The translations under genes and the position numbers were made by a program. From the NCBI GenBank assembly GCA_025175895.1, contig CM046005.1, positions 57,622,325-57,686,324 of the forward strand: a stretch of 64,000 nucleotides of DNA. Reading direction: 5' to 3'. The notes below the pieces were generated by a model. It had not been told where the DNA came from, did not search any database, and worked only from the letters and a program-made list of their open reading frames with translations. This DNA comes from Wurfbainia villosa. Its lineage: Eukaryota > Streptophyta > Magnoliopsida > Zingiberales > Zingiberaceae. Of the stretch, positions 55,005-64,000 are shown one piece after another (the stretch's first letter is position 1; the number at the start of each line of letters is the position of its first letter).

Positions 55005-55778
55005 GGGGCAATCAACCTTCTAATGTCCAGTCTGCTTGCAAGTGAAGCACTTGCCTTTCGGCTTCTTCACTCCTCCTAGAGATCCTCCCGCCACCTTTGC
55101 TCCACCTTGTTTCTTCTTCTTCTTGCCTTTCGGCTTAGAAGTAGAAACCTTCTGAGAAGCCATGGCCTGAGCCTGAGCACTTTGACGAAAAAGCCCCTCT
55201 ACTGCTTGGAGTTCTGTCAGAAGCTCCGCTAATGAATACAACCTTTTATTCATGTTGTAATTTAGGCGAAACTGCTCAAAACTCCTAGGTAGAGATTGGA
55301 GAATGATATCGACCTAGGTTTCCCCATCGATCTCAGCTCCAAGGACTTCCAGCTCATTCAAATGAGACATCATCTTGAGAACATGATCCCTCACAGGTGT
55401 TCCCTCGACCATGGTGGTCGTCATCAAGTTCCTCATGGCTTCCTGCCTTGCAGCCCGATTCTGATTTCCGAAAAGTTCCTTGAGATTGAGCATCATGTCA
55501 TAAGCAGTGGGCATGACTTGATGCTGATGTTGCAATACATTTGACATAGAAATCAAAATGCAACACCGCACCATCTCATCAGCCTTAATCCACTTTTTAT
55601 AACTCTCTTTCTCCTTTTCCCCAGAATCATCCGTAGGCTTAGAAGGACATTCTTCGAAGAGTACATACTTATACTCCTCAGCAGTCAAGATAATAGCTAG
55701 ATTCCTTTTCCAATCAACATAATTGAGTCCAGTAAGTTTATTCTCCTTTAGTATCACAGCAAGTGGGTTGAAAGTCAT
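55005..55778 (-). pseudogene. Copia B1 Gag, two in-frame stops
   Basis: MTFNPLAVILKENKLTGLNY, VDWKRNLAIILTAEEYKYVL and IKADEMVRCCILISMSNVLQ form the capsid-like UBN2 region. TAG at 55,314-55,316 interrupts it. The second part reads LAELLTELQAVEGLFRQSAQ and a Lys-rich stretch, then the zinc knuckle CFTCKQTGH with a stop at 55,020-55,022 where Trp is expected, then KVDC. Same frame as protease downstream, so gag and pol were one polyprotein. Confidence 0.85.
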
Positions 55779-56820
55779 TTTTGAAAAACCTAAGAATCAC
55801 ATAGATCAAAACATTATATTTTAAAAATTTATTGATTCCTCAAACAATAAAATTTTAAAATCAACCAACACCTCAAAACACCGAGAATATCGTATGCCAT
55901 GATAGTGTGGACGTATACGAATTCAACATTTGTAAGTGGAGGTTTTACCCATTATTTTTATTATCCTGTCAACCTAACATTTTGACAAATAAAATTAATA
56001 GTTGGTTCCTCTTCGGCCCTACAAATAAAAGCAGTGACTCCGATGGGGAGGATACTCTTATTTGCATCTAAGTGTTCACCATTACTCGATACCAAGGCAA
56101 TTATCTCGGATTATGTGGCTTTCGATGGAGAAGTACACACACTCCTAAATAATTTCCTATAACCATATTTGACCCTGTGATCCACAAAACAAACTCATTC
56201 GATGGGGAGGAAGACACTCAGAGCCGACGCGCAAGTTTGTTTGCATCACATGTCAAATCGTAATGGAGGCCATGGGAATTTAAAAAAAATATCCCTCTCC
56301 CACTTAGTAATTTAAAATGAGGAATTTTCCTAGCACACAACATGCATATCAAACAAGAAGCAATAAATATGAAAAAAAATATTTTCCAACTATTATAACT
56401 TTTGTTCTCCAATATGCCTCTCGTCATGTCGCCATCTCGTCTGCTCCTCCCTACGCCATGTACAAGCCATCCAGAGATCCGAGACGAGAACAATTATTTT
56501 AATTTACATCCATCGATCCTATACTCCATAAAGGAGTGTACATGAAATCTAGATCGAAAGTAAACTAAAATAAAAGAGTGGCTAAACAATGCCGTACTTA
56601 ATTACAAAATTTAAATACTAGCCTCGTCAACCCCGAGGATTCAAATAATATTACAATTACACACATCCAATCACATACACACACATATGACCGTAATAGT
56701 TGGATCTTATGCCTGCAACCAAAAAGTTAGCCTACGCACATCCTACTATTATCCGACACATACAATATATGATAAGTGCATAAAAGTAACCGAATCATAA
56801 ACACACAAAACTGGAAACTG
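55779..56820 (-). other. 5' leader of Copia B1
   Basis: About 1 kb between primer site and gag. A repeated GATGGGGAGGA motif occurs at 56,044 and 56,199. No gene is seen. Confidence 0.5.
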
Positions 56821-56834
56821 TTGCTCTGATACCA
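56821..56834 (-). other. Primer-binding site of Copia B1
   Basis: Minus strand TGGTATCAGAGCAA, two bases from the LTR edge at 56,837. Confidence 0.9.
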
Positions 56835-56836
56835 CT

Positions 56837-58587
56837 TGAAGGTCGAAGCTTTGCTTCCCTTTTCAACTTGGTCTCTTGTGCATGGCGATCCTATCTACGT
56901 CCCCGGATTAAAAAAATTAATCTTTGATGAAGACGGATTACCCAAGCAACCGATCCATCATCATGCTATTTGATTCGAGTTGTCACTTGAATAAACTTGT
57001 TATTCAAGCAACCTAACTCTTTTCCTCGATTAGCCGCGAAATAGATGATGTACGGATCGTCGGATTTTGTGTTTATCTTCGGGGTCTAAGAAAATTAGCC
57101 ACATACAATTATACAAAAGAACTAAATCAAAATAAACAAGATTATACCTTTTGTATGCCTCTTGAACTTCTATTGTATATCCTTTCCTCCTCTTGAACAT
57201 TGTGTGGGCAACGATCCTTCAAGAGTTGAAACCTCCTAGATCGCGTATCTTCCTTTTCTTGTTCGCTACGAACAAAGGAAGATAATCAAAGACTTCTTCT
57301 CCTTTCTAGAACCAACCACCAAGCTCCAAGCTTGATCCTTGCCGCCAACCAAGGAGAGGAAGAGGAATGTGGGCGCCGGCCAAAAGCTCCAAGGGAAGAA
57401 GCCCTAACTCTTGCCGCCGGCCAAGACTTGAGGGAAGAAGGTGCCTCCCTAGGAGAGGAGAAGGAGGTGCTGGCCAAGAACAAAGGAAAAGAATGAAAAC
57501 CCTAATCCTCCTCTTGGTTGCCACTGGCCTTAAGGGAGAAGCCAACACAATGGTTGCCGCCCAACCTCTCCAAACCCTAGCACCCAAAAACCAAGATAGA
57601 TAATCTCCCTTGTCGCCCAAGCCTTGTAACCTATTTATAGATTTTGCTCAAACCTCCTTTTAATCTTGTCCGTCAGATCTAGGTTTCATGAGGGTTTTAA
57701 TAGGCTACAATAGGGACCATGAGGAGGAGTTGGATCTTGGCCACCCAATGGATCTAGCCCGCATAAAGTCCGATCCATTAATAATAATCCATTCCACTAG
57801 AGGTTTATCATTGATCTACCTCACCAACCCCCATAAATAAATATGAGCTCCATATATTAATTGTACAAATATCTCCCCGTGTTTAAGATCTCGAATGTCC
57901 GTCAATTAATTAATTTACTGACGATTAATTAATCAACATCTAACTCCATGAGTAGTACCACTAAACCTTATCATCATGCCGGACCAAGTTCACCTGCAGG
58001 GTTTACATGATGATCCTTATGAGCTCCTCAAGAAGACATCATCATCCTAATATATAGGAAACGGTTTCCTCCTATAATCAATGACACACCATGTAAATAA
58101 TATCATTTCCCAACTTACCGAGCCTATCGATTTAATCTAAAAATCTCACTCATTGGTAAATCAAAAAAATAAATACTAAGTTTATGTGCCCGTTATTATA
58201 TCGGGATTAAGAGCATGTACACCATAATATTCGAGGTCCGATTTAATTATGTAGTCAGCAATAAATTGAATCACCTCTAAGTCGGTCATGCTCAATACAC
58301 ACAAAGTGTACTAGTGTAATTCTATGGTCAAGACAAACCAATATCAAATTACACTACAACCATACCAATAGTTTGTCCAAAACCATCTCGGTTGTGAGCC
58401 TCTACTTATACTCTACAAGGAACTGATAACATGATCTTCCGTGTGACATCACACACCATGTTATCTACAATATAAAGTATTAGACAATATGCATAACCAT
58501 AAATATGAAAACAATAATCATGTGATTCTTATTTCAAAAATAAAGATGTTCATACAAAAGATAGACTTTTCAGTATACATCCCAACT
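56837..58587 (-). repeat. 5' LTR of Copia B1
   Basis: 1,751 bp. In plus view TGAAGGTCGAAGC to ATCCCAACT, followed by the CTCAC duplication. Contains the block ATTAATTAATTTACTGACGA shared with the other two B LTRs. No CAGTCGACTG palindrome occurs in this family. Confidence 0.85.
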
Positions 58588-59298
58588 CTCACATGTCTCT
58601 AGGGTATTTGAAAACACACACATGTCAATATAATGTGAGATGTGGGTTTTGGTTATCTTAATCTAAAGCCTCATGCATTTTCTAAGACAACACTACTTGA
58701 TTCCCTTATACATGGGACTTCAAGTCATGTCATTGTCCTTAAATTAATTTTATTAATGCATGAAATATGATCATGGCATAAATGATAACATAAATAAACA
58801 TGGCCAATGATCATGATGTCATGATATAAATATAAACCTAAGCATATATGACATAAAAACTAAAACCTAAGCATGATCATGACATATTATATGATAAAAA
58901 TAATTATGATGTCATGATATGACATATGACAAATAAAGCATGACAAATAAAATATAAAGGTATATAATACTTAAATTTTAGTGTTACTTGCCATTTGTAT
59001 AATTAAGTCCTTTTTGCCTTAATAACAACTATCCCCCTAGTGTGCCGAAAATCCAAAATGATACACCATGACCTCTAAACCTAGTTTGTGCCAATTTGAT
59101 TGATTTTTCATAATTCTCAAAATATATTGGCACATCCTAAAATTCTTTAAGATTAAAATTCAAACCTATTTCCAAGGTATTCATAACCTTGAAAATGACT
59201 TAAGGTGTCACCTTTACCATGATTAGGTTAACTACCCATCCATTTAAAGTTGACACACCCTAACCCATTTAGCGTGAGTCGATCATGCTCCTAGGAAC
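58588..59298 (-). other. Non-coding internal region of D'
   Basis: Continues D' beyond the B1 insertion (its first bases match 63,283 onwards). It leads straight to gag, and I find no copy of the extra gene here, unlike D and D''. It includes an ATGACATAT-rich AT stretch. Confidence 0.55.
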
Positions 59299-60776
59299 CT
59301 AAAACCTATTTGAGCTCCTTGGGTTAACTAGGTATTCGTTAGGGATGACCTCTCTAGATACCCTCCTAATGACCCTTCTAGGCTTGGTAGTCTTGGTCAT
59401 TTGGGTCTTGCCTAGGTTAACTCTAGGGGTGACTCCCCTTGTAACCTTCTTAGTGGCTTCCTTAGGTTTCTTCAAAACCCTAGCCATTAGGTATCTACCA
59501 TGGTCAACTCCAGGGATGACTTCCCTTGTGATCTTGGTTTTCCTAGACTTAGTACTAGTTCCATAATCAAATGGAACATTGTGGTAAGTAGGCATTACCT
59601 TCTTGAACATAGACTTGTGACCCAAACCTTGCCTCCTAGATGATTCTTGTCTCTTACATCCTAGGTTTTGACTATTTGACCCCTTTAATTGAATTTTGCA
59701 TCTTCCTAAGGGTTTTTTTTCATTTTCTCAAGCCTTGACCTCAAGGCTTGGTTCTCTAACTCTAATTTCTCTAATTTGGTGGGCCCATTATTTCCTTGAG
59801 TATTCTTGCCCTTCCTAGGCATATGTCTATCTTTCTTAGCATTAAAGCCTAGATGATACTCTATCTTCTTGATTGTTTCCCTAGGTAGGATTGTTTTAGG
59901 GACATTAGTCCCAAATTTCTCCTTATTCCTAAATTGGCAAGACTTTGCACCTAAGCAATAAAGTTTATTTCTAGCATGCTTTCGTTCATGAGCAATAGCA
60001 GTAAAATTCCTAGCATGCTTTTGCCTATTAATTAAGGAAGGAACATAATTAAAGGTTACCTTAGGGTTTGCTTTTAAAGCTCCCCCTACATGTGATGCTC
60101 CTTCTTTTCTCTTAGGGCATTGACTTCGGTAGTGTCCCCTTTGATGACACTTGAAGCACACCACGTGCTCCTTGCTCTTACCATGGGGACTCCGACATCC
60201 TTTGAATTCTTGTTGACTTTTGATGTCGGCGAAGCCTTCTTGACCTTTTTAGGGCACTTGCTCTTATAGTGCCCGGGTTCCCTACACTCAAAGTAAATTA
60301 TGTGATCTTTATTACTAATGCATGTGTTTGAGTTACCTTCCACGGTAGGGAAATTTTGATCGGATTCTTCATGGCTCTTGGAGGTAGAGGCTTCCTCTTG
60401 TTGCTCCGACATCAAGGATGACCTAATCTCCTCCCCCTCAATCCTAGAGGAGGAGGCTTCCTCCAATTCTCTCTTCCACCGATCCGGAAGTTGACTTCTC
60501 AACTTTCGACTCCTCACTTTCTTGTGAGGAAGATGAACTTGCTTCTTCGGCCTCCTCCTCTTCTTGAGCCGATGAGCATTCTTCGGCTTCTTGTGATTGT
60601 TCTTCACTTAAAGTCGGTGATAGTTCTTCATGATACCTTGCCAATTTGATCCAAAGCTCCTTGGTATCTTGATATTCACCTAGTCTAGATAAAATATCAT
60701 TAGGTATCAAATCTTCTAAAAGTTTTGTTACCCTAGCTTCGGTCTTGAACTTTAGGCATTGCTCTTGAGTCCACTT
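59299..60776 (-). pseudogene. Gag-like protein of element D', frameshifted, N-terminus cut
   Basis: Homologous to the D Gag. IPNDILSRLGEYQDTKELWI and KLARYHEELSPTLSE (with Trp where D has a stop), then a Glu/Ser-rich stretch. First zinc knuckle YFECREPGHYKSKC (first Cys lost to Tyr), second CFKCHQRGHYRSQC. Coil LEKLELENQALRSRLEKMKK and tail VIRRVSREVIPNEYL. At least three frameshifts (about 60,450, 60,170 and 59,660). LTR D'' enters at 60,777 and removes the N-terminal part. Confidence 0.75.
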
Positions 60777-61285
60777 TGTAGAGTATTGAACGCCGCTAGA
60801 GGGTGGTGAATAGTGTAGAATTCGTTCGTAGATGGAATTTGTTCGCGTTTGTTTCTACAATTTCGTTAGTGCAGCGGAAATAGAAAAGTAATAATGTTAA
60901 AGAAATGCACAACATGCTAACACAACGATATAACATGGTTCGGAACCACACAGTTTCTACTCCACGGATCGAGCTCTACGAGCTCTAGTGATGCACATGC
61001 AACCACTAATAAACACTCATTCTCGGAACAATCCAGAGGCGGAGAAACCTCGTACAATAATGATTACAACAATAATCAATTAGATACAAGCAAATACAAT
61101 ATGAAATACAAATGCAAGTAAAGGAAAAACACTTTACAAGAGCTTTGGATTGCTTGATCTTTGATTGCCTTGAACTAGCTTTGAAGGATTGGAAAGCACC
61201 AACTTCCCCCTTCAATTTCGCCCAAGAAAATTGCTATCTTTTCCTCCATCACGAGCTCCTTAAATAGCTTCAACCTGTGCTAGAA

Positions 61286-61582
61286 AAGGTCGATCAGTCG
61301 GCTGATCACACTGTTGCTGTGAGACAACGGTGTAATCCATGCTGGAAAAATCCAACAGCTAGGACATCAGTCGACTGATCATGACCATCACCATCGATGA
61401 GCCATCACTCATTTGCTCGTCTCAATGAGTGAGACTCCATTCTGCGTGCGAAAATCCGAGCATCGGTCGATCGATCACAATCGGCCGATCGCCTAGCTGA
61501 GGCGGTCATCGCTAGGCCACTTCCCGCAGTCAAACCCTAGTTGACTTGGTACAGTCGACTGCCACATGGCATCAGTCGACTG
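61286..61582. promoter_or_regulatory. CAGTCGACTG palindrome cluster, LTR D''
   Basis: Exact copies at 61,368, 61,552 and 61,573. Other positions that are palindromes in LTR D are altered to GATCG-type sequence. A TATA-like box (minus-strand TATTTAA, 61,260-61,266) lies downstream. Confidence 0.75.
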
Positions 61583-61775
61583 ACACACCTCAACCATGAG
61601 GTTTTAACCCAAGTATGGTTCCCCCATACTTGCTAGACCACCCTTAGCCTAGACCTAAGCCTTCTAGCCACCTCCATCAGCCTCATGCCTCTCGGATCCC
61701 TCTAAGTCATCCACGACTTGTTCATCCATCGCGCTAGCCTTCAGGTGCTTCCATCGGCTATGTCATGCTAACGGT

Positions 61776-61980
61776 GTCTACACCGCCAAGACACATTGGA
61801 CTTACGCCGCCAAGACTCCGCTTGGACTTTACACTGCCAACCATTGGACTTATGCTGCCAAGACTCCCGCTTGGACTTTACGCCGCCAATATCAAACCCC
61901 TTGGACTTCTCATGCAAATGCCAAGTGTTCAACTTGGACTTCCCATGCCAAGTACTCAAGACTTGGACTTCCCTATGACA
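61776..61980. repeat. CTTGGAC/GCCAAG array, LTR D''
   Basis: Shortened array with units such as CTTGGACTTTACGCCGCCAA. Confidence 0.7.
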
Positions 61981-62074
61981 ATTACATTGTCATATATTTT
62001 TGTCGAACATCAAAACATCACTCGAGTCAAACTCGAGTCCTGGTCAATCGTGACCTGGGCCGATTGCACCAACA

Positions 62075-63810
62075 ATCTCCCCCTTTTTGATGTTTGACAA
62101 AAACCAAACAAATTATTGAGTTAGAACACTAACTCAAATCCCTTACCAATTATCCCAAATTGATAAATACTCTCCAAATGTTCTCCCCCAAACATTCTCC
62201 CCCTTTTTGACTAACATCAAAAAGGTTTCCTTTCCAAGGAGGTCAATGTCTCATGTCCCAATGAGATCTTACAATCTCCCCCTTGGTCCAAAAATACTTA
62301 GGATACCTACCATCTTCCTAGTGATAAGTCCAATATCACTCAAGAGAGACAATCCCATTTACTCTCCCAATTCCCAAATTGGGTCTCTCAAAAGTCCCAT
62401 CAATTTCCCAATTGATGTCATATTCTCCCAATAACTTCTCCTCTTCAAGGAGAAAGACACATCCATCATCCCAAGATGGATACCTCCCCCTAAAGGCTTG
62501 CTCCCCCTTGACCATTGCACCAACAATGTCCTTTGGAAGTCCCTAAGCCAATAGGAACTCTAAACCATCAAAATTAAGGTTAGAAATTCAATATTGAACT
62601 TTCCAACACCTTAAAATTGATACAAACCCTAAACACTTCTCCTAATCCATATCCAATGGATTTTCACCCTTTATAATGCTACCCAAAGCATATCCTAGGG
62701 TTAGGAGTGATTAGGGACCATAATCAGACAAATCGGGTTAAACAACCTTGTTTACCCCGAAATCAGGCTACTAGTCGAGTGATTCGTAAATCGCTTGATC
62801 GACACTTCCATCACCGATCACACAATGAGGTAATGATCGATAATCAAATTTCGAATTTCAGTTATCAGAGTTGAATTTTAGAAATTCATAAATAATTATA
62901 CGTATATCGAAAAATCATGAAATTTGGTATGTATAATACTTATGACTAATACAATGGGTGAAAAATTTTGGAAAAATATTTTTACCATTGAAATAGGAGA
63001 TTGGTACAAAGTTCAAAACTATTAAAAACTTTAAAGTTTTTGATCCACTTTGTATCAACTTCTACAATGATGATGGCTATCAAAAGATAGATTTCACCAA
63101 GGTTTTCCAAATTGATTTTAAAATGTTTTTGAAAGCCTATTTTGAACCATAATTTATTGGCTAAATATACATAGCTTGTATATTAGCTTTCCTTATGATT
63201 CTTGGTGATAATTAAAATAAGTTTGAGTTCATCTAGATGCACTACCCATGCATCTTGAACCTAACTTATTATCCTAGCATCTCACATGTATCTAGGGTGT
63301 ATAAATACACATATATGTCAATGTGATGTGAGATGTGGGTTTTGATTCACTTTATCTAGGGTTTCATGCATTTCCTAGGCAACCCTACTTGATTCCCTTA
63401 TAAGTGAGACTTCAAGTCATGCCATTTTCCTTAAATCAATGTTCAATCAAATTAATGCATGAAATGATCATGGCATAGTGATGGCAAAATAAAAACATGA
63501 CCAATGATCATGATGTCATGACATATGATGAACTTTAAGAACACATGACATCTAAAATAATCCTAAACAATGACATGACATGGTATATGATAGGATGCAA
63601 TTTCATGTCATGATATATCAACTTTCATAAGCAATACAATAATACAAGTACTCATCCAAACACACAAAATTTTCAGAAACAAAAATTTCATTTAACTTAA
63701 AATTTTTTAGTCTTTTACATTCAAAATGGAGATTGACTATGCTCAATCTCACTACAAAAACTGACAACCACAGAAAATCTAATATCCTCAATATCTAATC
63801 GTCTGCAGGA
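62075..63810 (-). other. Non-coding 3' internal region of D''
   Basis: Homologous to 22,221-23,347 plus 58,588 onwards (D') and to 26,294-26,832 (D). Near 62,760-62,850 the palindrome cluster seen in D' is replaced by GATCGAT-rich sequence. An AT-rich stretch with ATGACAT motifs follows. No gene is seen. Confidence 0.6.
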
Positions 63811-64000
63811 GGTGGCGGTGGAGGAGGTCAGCCACTCAAGGTCCAGCCCACATCATCTCTAACATATCGAAATGACATCGCCGACGCGCCTCGACTCCTC
63901 CATCCGATCAAGACGCACCGGCGAAGGATGCTTGGCTGCCAATATCTCCGATGACCTAGAGTCAATCGACCGCTGATAGTCTGAAATCGACTCCACCGCC
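63811..64000 (-). pseudogene. C-terminus of the extra gene in D'' (partial)
   Basis: The minus strand from the window edge reads EILAAKHPSPVRLDRMEESR in one frame and DMLEMM in another, matching ELLASQASLPTRLDRMEESQ and DMLEMM in D. The frame ends near 63,830, just past the point where D is cut by Gypsy E. Shifts within this stretch show it is decayed. It confirms that the gene is a regular part of family D. Confidence 0.6.

Larger units (their letters stand above)
23353..58587 (-). mobile_element. Copia B1, full-length element with nested insertions
   Basis: Flanked by CTCAC at 23,348-23,352 and 58,588-58,592. In minus-strand order: 5' LTR 56,837-58,587, primer site 56,821-56,834, gag 55,005-55,778, protease and integrase 53,664-54,950, reverse transcriptase and RNase H 52,679-53,660 plus 39,580-40,421, purine tract 39,571, and 3' LTR 39,322-39,570 plus 23,353-24,857. 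The two LTRs are about 1,751 and 1,754 bp. Element D sits in the 3' LTR and a solo B LTR sits in the reverse transcriptase. The outermost bases are mutated (TA at one end, CT at the other instead of TG and CA). The element sits in D'. Confidence 0.85.
60777..62074 (-). repeat. 3' LTR of element D''
   Basis: Minus-strand TGTTGGTGCAATCGG to TCAATACTCTACA. Shorter than LTR D because part of the CTTGG/CCAAG array (61,776-61,980) is missing. AAAAAGGGGGAGAT is at 62,075-62,088. Confidence 0.8.
60777..64000 (-). mobile_element. Element D'' (family D), partial, runs off the window
   Basis: 3' LTR (60,777-62,074), purine tract, non-coding 3' region and the C-terminal end of the extra gene at the window edge. 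It is inserted in the gag of D'; the left flank CACTT (60,772-60,776) would be its duplication. The right end is not visible. Confidence 0.75.

Noticed and set aside
1..64000. tRNA, rRNA, microRNA or intact host genes
   Set aside because: I found no cloverleaf, rRNA core or intact multi-exon host gene. The only non-transposon coding sequence is the broken antisense fragment.

Overview
The window is repeat-dense nuclear DNA of a flowering plant, and I see no intact host gene in it. The evidence is plant-type Copia and Gypsy LTR retrotransposons primed by initiator-Met tRNA, PIF/Harbinger, hAT and CACTA-type DNA transposons, and GT-AG introns inside degraded plant transposase genes. I cannot name the species. 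There is no bacterial operon, tRNA, rRNA or CRISPR array. Almost every coding stretch carries stops or frameshifts.

Left part (1-15,260), DNA transposons. A CACTA-like region (Ptta/En/Spm-type transposase gene about 6,101-8,931, then subterminal repeats ending about 14,775) has been hit twice. A PIF/Harbinger element (578-6,097, TAA target duplication, both of its genes decayed, a SINE-like insert inside) sits in front of the transposase gene. A hAT element (10,580-13,608, 8-bp duplication) sits inside an antisense gene fragment that reads through cleanly once the hAT is ignored. A small TRIM-like LTR element (14,780-15,260) follows.

Right part (15,261-64,000), nested LTR retrotransposons, nearly all on the minus strand. 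Copia A (3' LTR at 15,261) carries remnants of Copia F and is broken by element D' (from 20,546). D' is broken by full-length Copia B1 (23,353-58,587, CTCAC duplication). B1 holds two insertions. In its 3' LTR is element D (24,858-39,316, CAAAC duplication), which itself holds a deleted Gypsy E. In its reverse transcriptase is a solo LTR of family B (40,427-52,673, AGATA), which holds a solo Gypsy LTR E' (42,087-52,572, ATATA), which holds SIRE-like Copia C (43,083-50,567). A further D-family copy, D'' (60,777 to beyond the window), lies in the gag of D'.

The most interesting system is family D. These elements encode only a half-length Gag with two zinc knuckles and, in D and D'', a separate spliced protein resembling the putative plant transposon protein (Transposase_32) family. 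They have no protease, integrase, reverse transcriptase or RNase H. Their ends resemble those of the autonomous Copia C, which suggests mobilisation in trans. Clusters of the palindrome CAGTCGACTG, often as CATCAGTCGACTGATG, sit just upstream of TATA-like boxes in LTRs of D, D', D'', C and F, and again just upstream of a TATA-like box in front of D's internal gene. This looks like a portable promoter module that gives the internal gene its own promoter.
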